Assembly (NCBI GenBank): GCA_008729055.1
Contig: SDUX01000007.1
Location: 2,404,064-2,468,063 of the forward strand
Direction of reading: 5' to 3'
DNA from: Pyropia haitanensis
Lineage: Eukaryota; Rhodophyta; Bangiophyceae; Bangiales; Bangiaceae
DNA length: 64,000 nt
Of the stretch, positions 52,291-61,662 are shown piece by piece. The notes beneath the pieces are model-generated. The model worked only from the letters and a program-made list of their open reading frames with translations, ran no database searches and was not told where the DNA came from. The first letter of the stretch is position 1, and each line of letters opens with the position of its first letter. The position numbers and the translations under genes are program-made.

Positions 52291-53869
52291 CGCCGGCACC
52301 CAGTACGGCACCTCCCCAGGGCCACGGCCGCGACGGCGGCGGACGCGGCTGGCGCAGCCACGAACAGGAGGGCGGGCGGGGGGGGGGGACGCGCGGGTCG
52401 CGCGCTACGGCCACGGCCGCCGCGTCGGCGGGCGGCACGCGCCGGCCGGCTGGGGCGCGCCGCGCCGCGGCTGACCGCCACGGCGGCGGCCACGCCAGCG
52501 GCGGCCTGCGCCGACGGCTGGCCGTGACGTGGCGCGACGCGACTGCGTCGCGGGACGTGGCGGGGCGGCCGGCTGTGTAGCGGCGGCAGAGGCAGGCAGA
52601 CTGTGGGCGACGCCGGCGGCGGGGATCAAGCAAGAAGAGAGGAAGGAGCACGAGCGCACTTTCCTAGACTCTAATTTGACAAAACGGATGTAATTGTTGT
52701 AACTATGTTGTGTGGACCGTCCACCCAGTCTGGCCACGTGGTCTCTCTGGACTTTCGACAACCCTGTCGACCGCCCCCCTCGCCAACCCCCGCCACTCGC
52801 GCACACGGTCGTTGCCTCCATTCCATGCGCAAAAGCGGGCAATCCCGCCGCCGCTTGCTGCTTGCAGCCGCGGCCCGCACCCAGCGCGGTGGCAGAGCAG
52901 CAGCACCCACTCGGCCACGCCACCACCCCCCCCCCCCCCCCCCCCCCCCCCCCACCGCCACCTCCCGGAACCCCTCACCACCACGACAGCGCCCGTGGCG
53001 CGGCCGCAGGCGGGCAGCAGACGGGCGCGGGACGCGCGCCGCGGGGGCCCATCCGGTGTTGGCCGCCCGCACCGCCGCCGCGGGTGGCCCTCCCCCTCGC
53101 CCCGCCCCGCCCCGCCCCGCCCCGCCCCGCACCGCGCTCGCGCCCATCGTGCGCGGCGCGTGTGCCCCGCCGGACGGTGCCGCGCCCGCGTTGGCCCGCC
53201 GGCGCCTCCCCCCCCGCTTCCCCCTCCCCGACCTGTCCACGCCCGTCCCTCCCCCCTTGTGCGTCGCGCTACCGTCGCCGTCGCTCGCTCCCGTTCCGTT
53301 TGCCCCCCCCCCCCCCTCCCGCCCCCTCCCCCCTTCCACGCAGCGGCGCTGCTCTCCCTCGCCCGCCGTCGCTGGATGTGCGGCGGCGCCGCTGGGGCGC
53401 CCCGCGTTTTGCATTGCTGCGGGCCCCCTGTGGACGCGCCGCCGGTGCGCCCCGCTGCCGTTGCCGCGGCCGACGCGGCCGACGCCGCCAACCTGGTCGC
53501 CGCCGCCGCTGTCGCCGCCGCCGCCACCGCTGCCGCTGCCGCTGCTGCCGTCGCTGGGCGGGTGATTCCGCCCCCCGCCCGCCGCGCCGCCTCGCGGCTG
53601 CGCGGCTGTCCCCCCGCGGCGGGGCTGGCGGGCGGCCCCTCGGCGCCACGCTGAGCAATGTGCGCTGCTGCCGCGGCGTTACTGTGTTGACCCCGACGCC
53701 TGGTCGACACGGGCGTGCTGGGCTGTGGTGCGCCCCGCCGCGCGTCGGCGCGCGGGTCGGGTGTGGGTGTGGGTGGGGGGTACGCGTTTGGCAGAGGGCG
53801 GGGGGGGGGACGCGGGGCAGCAGCGGGGGAGGGGGGTACCTGCCGCGGCCGGCGCGTGGATCCGCAGCG
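52291..53869. other. Divergent intergenic region with (CCCGC)6
   Basis: It separates the TPR gene and the kinase gene. A 32-nt C run (about 52923-52953) and six copies of CCCGC (53101-53130) are the main features. The frame upstream of the kinase ATG stays open but is Pro/Arg noise. The region probably contains both promoters and the kinase 5' leader. Confidence 0.4.
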
Positions 53870-56800
53870 ATGGCCACGCTCATCCCGGCTGCCCTGGAAG
53901 GGGTGTATGCCACTGGTGGTGGCAGCGGTGGTGGCGGCGGCGGCGGTGGTGGCGGCGGCGTTGGCCGCGGTGGCGGCGGTGGCATCGACGATAGGCCCAC
54001 CTCGGCTGGGGATCCCTCGGGGAGGGGCGATGGGCGCGGGGGGGGAGGGGGCGATGCGGACACCAGCATGGGTTCCGCCGGCGCGGCCGCTTCCCAGGGC
54101 GCCGCTGACGCTCACTATGGCGGTGGACGTGGCGACAGCGGTGGCGGTGGCGGCGGCGGTGGTGGTGGTGGTGGTGGTGGCGGTGGTGGCGACGGTGGCG
54201 ACGGTGGCGGCGGGGGCGACGGCGGCGGTGGCCGCAGCGGTGGCGGCAGCGGCCGCCGCAGCGGCAGTGGAAGAGGCAGCGACAACAGCAGTGATGGCGG
54301 TGACAGCGGCCCCGGGGCGTGCCTCGGCAGCGGCCGCGACGCGTGTGCGTGCTCTGAGGACGCCCTCGGCGACACGTTTACCGGCGACTGCTCGTTGGGC
54401 AGCTCAGGCGCGTACGCCGCCGCCGACGGGGACGATGAGATGATGCGGCCACGGCACCAGTCGTCGGGCGACAGCAGCGCCTTGTCGGTCACGCCCGACG
54501 AAGCGCGGGGCGGGCGCCGGCGGTCCGCCTTTTCCGCCTACCGTCGGCCACCGCGAGCGGCCACAGGGGACGGCGGCGGCGGCGGCAGTGGCGGCGGCGG
54601 CGGCGGCGGTGGTGCTGCGGCCGCGCGGGATGCTGCGGACGCGTATGGAGTTGTCAATGGGGATGTTGGGTACGGGGGCGGCGCGGTCGAGGGAGCGCCA
54701 GTGTCCCGCACGGCCACGGGTGCGGCCGGTGCGGCGGGCGGCGGCGGCTACCCAATACCAGCGCCGGGCGCGGACCGGAGAGGTGGGCCCGAGGCGCCCC
54801 CGTCGGAGGGCAGCGGCCTGCCGCCGGCCGCGTCCGACCCAAAGCCGCGGCTGTTTGCGGCCGCCACCGTCAACTTACTGGCCACCTACTGTGCCATTAA
54901 CCCCGAGTACGAGTTTGACACGGGCCTCACGCCACGCCGGTGTCTGACCAAGTACGTGTCTATTGTGGTGGCCGATGCGTGCTGCCCGCATGCGTTTTCT
55001 TTCCGTTGCACTGCTTGTTGCCGCTTGTCACGACACCTGGATCCTTCTATCATCCTGGTGCTGTCCTTTCTGGATAGTCTTGATACTGACGCGTCTGTGT
55101 TTCTGCTTGTGCTGGTGTGCATGGCTGGTCCACGGGTCTGTATATGTTTTCTTGATGCCCCCCCACCGCACCCCTCGCTCTGCTCTCGTTTGTGCGCTGT
55201 CTTGCCGCTGTTGCTACACCGTTCTGTACTGTATTTGCATTTCCTCAGACCGGATGTTGGGGTCTACAACTCGGGATTCGACAATGAGGAGCACGACTAC
55301 ATCCTGTACGTCAACGACGTACTGACAGCACCAACAACCGGGGACCAGTACACGGTTCTGGATATGATGGGCACCGGTACGTTTGGGCAGGTTACCCGTT
55401 GCCGGCACGAGCAGTCTTCAACGATTGTGGCCGTCAAGGTCATCAAGAACCAGCCGGCGTACCTGAACCAGGCGTGGGTAGAGATTGCCATCCTGCGGTT
55501 GCTGCGCCAGAACAACCCACAAGAATCGACGCGGCATATCGTGAACCTGTTTGCCCATTTCACCTTTCGCGGTCACTTGTGTCTCGTGTTCGAGCCACTC
55601 TCCATCAACCTGTTTGAGTTGCTGCAGCAGAATGCGTACCGGGGCGTGTCCCTGGATATGCTTCGTTCTTTCCTCAACCAGCTGCTACCAACGCTGGACG
55701 TCCTGCGCCGCTCGGAGGTCATCCACTGCGATCTCAAGCCGGAGAACATCTTGCTGCGGTCACTGAACGCGGTGGACGTTGTGCTCATTGACTTTGGGTC
55801 AGCGTGCCAGCAGAACCACGTCATCTACTCGTACGTGCAGTCTCGCTTTTACCGTTCCCCAGAGGTGTTGCTCGGTCGGGACTATGACGCCAAAATTGAC
55901 ATGTGGTCCCTGGGCTGCGTCGCGGGCGAGCTGTTTTTGGGCATCCCGCTCTTCCCGGGTCAGAACGAGTTCAACATGGTGGCCCGCATTGTGGAGATGC
56001 TGGGCCCTCCCCCCCGCTCCTTCCTTGACGCGTGCCGCCACGCAACGCGCTTTTTCCACCCGCCCGGCACCGGTCGAGAGTCCTTGGGTGCCGATGCGGC
56101 CGCTCCATCGCCTTCGATGCCGTCCTCCTCCCACGCCTACACCCTCAAGTCCACCTCGGTGTATGAGGCGGAGACAGGAACGACGCTGCCACCGTGGAAA
56201 CGGTACTTCCCTCACACCCAGCTGCGCGACATCATCCTGGCCTATCCCTATAGCACACCCGCGGGTGCGGGTGGCGGGGACGGCAGCAGTAGCGGCGATG
56301 GCGGCGACCCAGAGCAGGACCCTCTCACGTCAGAGGCACATGCTGAGGAGGTGGCATTGCGGCTCTCGTTTATTGACCTTCTGTCGGGACTTTTGCAAGT
56401 GGACCCCGCAGAGCGTTGGTCCCCTGCCGAAGCGATGCAGCACCCGTTCCTGACGGTTGGCGCGTTGCCAGGCGGCCAGCCATGGACGCCGCCTCCTGTG
56501 ACCCGGGCGTATGGCCGGGCTCTGATGGCGCCTCGTTCGACGCCACACGGCCCATTACAAGGGGCCATCCTGGGGGTGCACCCCCAGGGTCCGTGGGGGA
56601 TGAACGTGGCGGCAGCCTCCTCTGCTTCGGTTCACGCTGGGTCGGGTTATATCTCTGGCGGTAGCGCTCCGCACGATTTTTCAGGTGCGGGTACGACATC
56701 GATGGACGCTGGCGGCTCATCGGCGCTGCCGTCCGGCCGAACAGATTCGTCAATGTCCGCGGCTGTGCTGATCTCATCGCCGCCCTCTTACGGCACCTCT

Positions 56801-57781
56801 GCATCAGGCGGAATCGAGCCTATGGGGTCCAACCACTACAGTTGCTCCGCACCCAACCCATCTCCGCTGGCGTGGCGGGAGCAAGCGCCGGCGATGGAGG
56901 AGTTTGGCGGGCTGGATCTGGGCGCTGCTGCTGGGGTGGCTGTTGGGAGCGGAATGCCAGGACTGGTTGGCAGCCGGAGCGGCGGCAACGGCGCCGTGTT
57001 GCGTGGCGGCGGCCCTATGTACGTGGGCGGCACCTTTTTGGGTGGGGCATCGTACGAGCCCCTGACCGGTGCGTACATGCCGGTTCGGCCCGTTGTGGAG
57101 GAGGGCGAGGATGAGAGCCTGGAGGATGAGCCCCGCGAGGCTGTCACGGAAGCGGTGGAGTCGTGGCGACACGCCCGCGATAGACGGGATGGTGGACCGG
57201 ACCGGCTGGCGTCGCTGGACGACAACGACTTTCCCACCCCCTCTGGCGGCAACGCTGACCCGCGCGAGGGCGATGAGGTCACCCATGGCGCGCTCTTTCG
57301 TCAGATGGCGCTAGACGACGACAAGCCGCTCGACCCGTTCACGTCGTACCAGCCGTTTTTATCGATGGACTTGGCGCAGCAGGCGGAACTGCAGCGGCAG
57401 GCCCGGCAGGCGAATGCCGGCCCATCAATGGCTTCTGCTGATGGGAGGCCGAACCCCGGCTCCTCACGGAGCAGCGGCTTTGCCGCCGGTTGGGTGACCC
57501 CGCCCGGTGCCGACGGCGGCGGCGGCGGCGCGTATGGCGCCGGCATGGGCGGTGGCGGCGGCGGCGCCAGCATGTCGTCTGCGCAGGCGGTGCCCGGTGC
57601 GGCTGGCGTGCCCCTACAGGGCCCCCCCCCCCCCGACCTAGACTCGACTGCAAACTTTGTGCCCTTTGACCCAGACGCGTTTGCCGCTGCCGCCGCCGCC
57701 CCGTCGACGGGGCAGTCACGCGCCGCCCGGGAGGCGGGCGCCCGCGGTGCCGCGTCCCAGCCGCCACGGCGGCAGGGGTAG
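53870..57781 (+). CDS. YAK1: YAK1-like protein kinase (DYRK family)
   Basis: A dual-specificity kinase of the DYRK family, YAK1 branch. Splicing 53870-54951 to 55249-57781 gives 1204 residues. The Gly/Asp/Ser-rich N-terminus (about 1-320) is disordered. CLTKPDVGVYNSGFDNE, spanning the junction, matches the segment that precedes the YAK1 kinase domain. The domain runs from about 395: GTGTFGQV loop, Lys 424 in VAVKVIKNQPAY, Glu 439, HCDLKPEN with Asp 522, DFG at 542-544, and the autophosphorylation loop Y554-S-Y556. SRFYRSPEVLLG and DMWSLGC follow. YAK1 kinases couple nutrient and stress state to growth, acting in cytosol and nucleus (established knowledge). The C-terminal 500 residues are Gly/Ser/Pro-rich and probably regulatory. 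Confidence 0.95.
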   Translation: MATLIPAALEGVYATGGGSGGGGGGGGGGGVGRGGGGGIDDRPTSAGDPSGRGDGRGGGGGDADTSMGSAGAAASQGAADAHYGGGRGDSGGGGGGGGGGGGGGGGGDGGDGGGGGDGGGGRSGGGSGRRSGSGRGSDNSSDGGDSGPGACLGSGRDACACSEDALGDTFTGDCSLGSSGAYAAADGDDEMMRPRHQSSGDSSALSVTPDEARGGRRRSAFSAYRRPPRAATGDGGGGGSGGGGGGGGAAAARDAADAYGVVNGDVGYGGGAVEGAPVSRTATGAAGAAGGGGYPIPAPGADRRGGPEAPPSEGSGLPPAASDPKPRLFAAATVNLLATYCAINPEYEFDTGLTPRRCLTKYVSIVVADACCPHAFSFRCTACCRLSRHLDPSIILVLSFLDSLDTDASVFLLVLVCMAGPRVCICFLDAPPPHPSLCSRLCAVLPLLLHRSVLYLHFLRPDVGVYNSGFDNEEHDYILYVNDVLTAPTTGDQYTVLDMMGTGTFGQVTRCRHEQSSTIVAVKVIKNQPAYLNQAWVEIAILRLLRQNNPQESTRHIVNLFAHFTFRGHLCLVFEPLSINLFELLQQNAYRGVSLDMLRSFLNQLLPTLDVLRRSEVIHCDLKPENILLRSLNAVDVVLIDFGSACQQNHVIYSYVQSRFYRSPEVLLGRDYDAKIDMWSLGCVAGELFLGIPLFPGQNEFNMVARIVEMLGPPPRSFLDACRHATRFFHPPGTGRESLGADAAAPSPSMPSSSHAYTLKSTSVYEAETGTTLPPWKRYFPHTQLRDIILAYPYSTPAGAGGGDGSSSGDGGDPEQDPLTSEAHAEEVALRLSFIDLLSGLLQVDPAERWSPAEAMQHPFLTVGALPGGQPWTPPPVTRAYGRALMAPRSTPHGPLQGAILGVHPQGPWGMNVAAASSASVHAGSGYISGGSAPHDFSGAGTTSMDAGGSSALPSGRTDSSMSAAVLISSPPSYGTSASGGIEPMGSNHYSCSAPNPSPLAWREQAPAMEEFGGLDLGAAAGVAVGSGMPGLVGSRSGGNGAVLRGGGPMYVGGTFLGGASYEPLTGAYMPVRPVVEEGEDESLEDEPREAVTEAVESWRHARDRRDGGPDRLASLDDNDFPTPSGGNADPREGDEVTHGALFRQMALDDDKPLDPFTSYQPFLSMDLAQQAELQRQARQANAGPSMASADGRPNPGSSRSSGFAAGWVTPPGADGGGGGAYGAGMGGGGGGASMSSAQAVPGAAGVPLQGPPPPDLDSTANFVPFDPDAFAAAAAAPSTGQSRAAREAGARGAASQPPRRQG
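54952..55248 (+). other. Intron of the YAK1-like gene (stop-free, multiple of three)
   Basis: Donor AA|GTACGT and acceptor TTTCCTCAG bound 297 bp. Removing it restores the conserved LTKPDVGV sequence. The intron is T-rich, contains no in-frame stop and is a multiple of three. Retention would therefore insert 99 mostly hydrophobic and Cys-rich residues just before the kinase domain without truncating the protein. Confidence 0.85.
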
Positions 57782-58713
57782 TAGGTAGGCCACCCCGCCC
57801 CTGGCCGTGTTGGGGGGAAGGGGAGGGGGGGGGTGGCAGAGCGCTCGGCGGCTGTCGCGGCGGTGGCCGCGCCAGCCAGTGTCTTGGTCTGACGAGACGC
57901 CCTGGGACGGTGGGAGCGGGGGTGAAGAGGGATGGTGGGGGGCTCGCCAAGGGTGTGTGGCGCGTAGCATTTTTTTTTTCCTCCATGACTTGGGTCCCCT
58001 GTCACGGTCTTCCCGCCGTGCCGTCCAAGTATGCGTGTACCGCGCTGTTCATGTGTGCGTATCCGGCGCGGAGCGTGTCGGACATGTGCGTGCCGGTGCC
58101 ACCAGTGACCGTTCCGTGCGGTGCGTCAAGACAGGTGTGTACGGATTCGTGCAGGAGGGCCGCGCGCTGTCTGCGTTTTGACCTGGAATGACAAGGAATT
58201 GAATCGGTATTTTCTGTGGCGGAAGTCCAGTTCAGAGCCGTCGTATCTGCAACGTGTCACAGCAGCGCCGTAGGATGCGGAATCTGCACTCGTGCGGCGG
58301 ATCGGACCGTTGGGGGGGGGTTCTCGCTATGCAATTGCCGAGACCCTTGTCACGGTGCGTTAACCGCGGTCGCCGAGGTTGCCGGTGCCCGGCGGCACGT
58401 CCTCGTCGCCCCCCTACCCACCGTCCTCACCCCCTACCCGCTCACTCCACCCACCGCGTCCGTTGTCCCGTCAACGCGTGCTCACCCCTTGGGTAGACCG
58501 ACGCTGGGCGCTGTCCGGCTGGCCGCGGGTCAGTCTCGGCGGGGAGGCGGCGGCGGCGCCGCGTCGCAGCGGCAGCGGCGGCGGCGGCGGCAGCCTCTTC
58601 CCTAGTGCTCTGTCTTTTTCCCCCACCCTCTTCTTGGCACGTGCAAGGACCGGGTTGCTTCCTCTCACCGCCACCGGGGGTGCACGTTCCCCTCCCTCCC
58701 CCCGCTGCTACCC
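57782..58713. other. Spacer between the kinase and the next plus-strand gene
   Basis: It contains a T run at 57970-57979, 190 bp after the kinase stop (possible 3' processing region). A pyrimidine-rich leader runs up to the next gene. No coding frame is supported. Confidence 0.35.
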
Positions 58714-61105
58714 ATGGGGGCGTTTCTCCTCCCGCCACCCGCACCCGCGTGGGCTGCGCCGGCCCGGCGAGCCGCCGCGGTCGGCCGGCGGCCACCGCTG
58801 CTGCCGCCGCCGCTGCGACCGTCGACGACGGGCCTCCGGTGCCCGCGGCAGGTGGGCGCGGCAGCCGCAGCGGGCGGGCGCGGCGGCGGCATCGTCGCTG
58901 CTGCCGCGGCCCCAGGCGACGGCGCCGGCGGCGGTGACGGCGCGGGTGGTGGTGATGGCGGCAGCGGCGGTGGCGGTGGCGGCGGCGGCGGCGGCGGCGG
59001 CGCTGCCGCCGACGGTGGCGCGACGGGACAGGCGGCGGCGGCAGCGGGGGGCGCGTCGGCCGCGCCCGGTGGTAGCAGCGGCCACCGCCTCGGGGACGTG
59101 CTGGACATGGACTGGGACGCGCTCGTGTCGGATGAGGACTACATTGTGGTAGACAGCAAAGACGTGGACGCGCTCGTCGCGCAAATGTCCGCGGCGGGCC
59201 TCGACGACTTATACGCGCTCGACCGGCAGGGCGCCGACGCGGAGGCGGCGGCCGAGGCGGCGGACGCTGCAGGCGGCGATGGCGGCGGCAGCGGCGACGG
59301 TGGCGGCCGCGGCGCGTCGGCGGCGGCCGCCACCGCCCGGGGGAATGGCGACGTGACGGCCACCGCCCCGCCGTCGGCCGCCGAGGCGGCCGCCGCCGCC
59401 GCCGACGCGGCGTACGCGCGCCGCGGGGAGGCCGCGACGATGGAGTACTTTTCGGACGAGAACGTGGCCCACATGCCCCGCTGGGCGGCCGACGCGTACG
59501 CGGCGGGGGAGCACGGCGCGCTCGAGGCGGGCGCCGACGCGATCGCGTCGAGCCGCGGCAGCCGCCGCCTCGATGCGGTGCGCGTGGCGGGGCTGGCGGC
59601 CAAGGCGGAGGCCGCGGCCAAGAAGCGTCGCCGCCGGCGGGAGAGCCTCAAGGACGCGGGGGTGGTGGCGGACCTGGGCGAGCCACCGCAGGGAGGGGAG
59701 CGCTACTCGGACGTGGAGGTGGTTGGCGCTACGGGCGGTGCGCGCGGGGAGGCGGGGCTCGACGACGAGGACGATGACGAGGAAGGAGACGAGGGGGATG
59801 AGGAGGAGGATGATGAGGACAGCGACGAGGATGTGGACGCGGAGGCGGGCCTCGGCGGCAGCATGGTGGACTGCACCATCGAGGCGGTCGCGGAGGATTA
59901 CAATGTGCCCATCGAGTGTGTCGTGGACCTGATGGACGACTTTGGGGTGCGGCGGCCCATCTGGCCGGACGACCGCATCCGGGACCGACTGATGAGTACG
60001 TTGAGGCGGTGGGGTGGAGCGTACGGCGGGGGTGGGGCATGCGGCGGGGTGGCCGCGGCGACGTGGCTTGTGTTGCAGTGAGGTGTCCTGGCCAAGGGCG
60101 TGCGGGAGGACGGGGGGTTGGTGTGAGAGCCCGTGCCTCACGGCAGGCGACCACGCCCAACCGTTGCCCCGAGGGGGGCGTCACGTAGGGGGAGCGGCGG
60201 GTACCGGTTCTCGCCCGCCGCCGCCTCGTCCCTGGGGGGTACCTCGCGGGTGCTGGCCGCGCGTGGCCTCCTCGCGCCGGCCTCTTCTGGCTGGCTTGTG
60301 TGCTGACGTTCAACGTTGCTTGCTTTTGTCCATCGTCTGGTGCGGTGAGCGCTGCCGGCCCGCTGGTCGGGCCCGCTGCTTTCGTGTTGCTGCTGCGTGC
60401 GCGCGCCCACAGCCAAGGAGATTGAGGAGCTGCTGCGCGTGCTCACCACTTTTGACGCCCTCGATGTACGTTTGGGAGCGCCTGCGTACGTGCAGAGGGG
60501 CGGCGTTTGCGGTGACGAGTGAGGGGGGTACCCGCGTTGTTCGTGCGTGGCCGCCTCGCACTGAGCGATGCTACCTTCCGTGCGGTTGCTCATGACCCCC
60601 TGTGGTGGTCGCCCCTAACGCCGATGCGTGTGGTGCGTCGTGTCCTTTGTGCCACACTGCCTCCTGCGTCTCCTCCCTGGATGTCCCCTCTCCGCCTCTC
60701 CATGACGGGTAAACGCTTCTTCACCCACCCTCCCCCCTCCGCTACCCCTGCACCCCCCCCCCACATTCCACCCCCGTGCCACAGTTGAATGACCGCTACT
60801 CGGACCGCTCCCTGGAGGAGCTCGCCGACCTGTACGACACGCCCATCGGCACGGTGTCGCTCACCGCAGAGGCGCTGGGCTTTTTTCTCCCGCTGGGCAC
60901 CGCCAGCCGCCTGCGGACGGACCGGGAGGAGGCGCTCATCGACGCCCTCACCCGCCCGTCGTCGCCGTCGGCGCGGGCGGTGGCGGCGGTGGAAAAGCGG
61001 GCGGCGGCGTCGGACTGGACCGTCGATGACGAGGACAGCGATGACGACGATGAGGGAGACGAGGACAGCGACGACGACGACGACGAGTACGAGACCGAGA
61101 CGTGA
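58714..61105 (+). CDS. Acidic candidate plastid protein, three exons, unknown family
   Basis: Exons 58714-59995, 60413-60465 and 60785-61105 join in phase to 551 residues. Both donors are GTACGT and both acceptors end in CACAG. The start MGAFLLPPPAPAWAAPARR looks like a plastid leader. A Gly/Ala-rich linker leads to a conserved-looking part: LDMDWDALVSDEDYIVVDSKD, then an acidic Asp/Glu tract. Next is IEAVAEDYNVPIECVVDLMDDFG, the 53-nt exon encoding KEIEELLRVLTTFDALD, and YSDRSLEELADLYD with IGTVSLTAEALGFFLPLG. It ends in a second acidic run. The two DY(N/D)xPI-type helices suggest a small helical, perhaps nucleic-acid-associated domain. The function is not known to me; a plastid gene-expression factor is a guess. 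Confidence 0.85.
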
Positions 61106-61550
61106 GCGCGGCCCCGGCCGTGGCCCCCCGAGCGCGTGGGGGACGGCGGGGAACGGACGGGCGCGGGCCACAGCGGCGGCGGGTGCGAGCGAGTGGGTGA
61201 GGGTGGTCGCCATCGACCGGCTCCGCAGGGCTGCGTGTCTACGCTGCTGCAAGGAGGAGAGCCGTCGGGCGCGTGCACTGGCGGGGCCGGGCAGCTGGAC
61301 GAGGAGCATGGCGGGCGGGGCGGGTCGGTTGGGAGAGGGGGGGGGGGAAGACGCGTGCAGCCAAGTGTGATGCCGGCCACAGGCGACGGCGAGACGCGGC
61401 GGCAGCCGGGGTGGTCGCCCCGGCAGTCGCGGGCGCCCGCCGCGGTGCGCTCGCAGCGGGACCCCCGACCACCGACACCCGTGTTTTCGACGCTGTTGCA
61501 GCGGCCGCTGCCCTCCCCCCGCGCCCAGCGGCCACCCCCCGCACAGGGAC

Positions 61551-61556
61551 AATAAA
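61551..61556 (+). terminator. Possible polyadenylation hexamer
   Basis: AATAAA lies 446 bp after the stop at 61105, in otherwise GC-rich DNA where this hexamer is rare. It may serve the acidic plastid-candidate gene; the distance is long, so the assignment is weak. Confidence 0.25.
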
Positions 61557-61662
61557 AGGAAGAGGTGACTGGGGGTCGGTGTACGCACCCCCGGTGGGTG
61601 CACGCGCCCCCTGAGCCCCAACACGCCCGCCCCCCTCCCCCAACAAGCCTATCGCCCTACCC

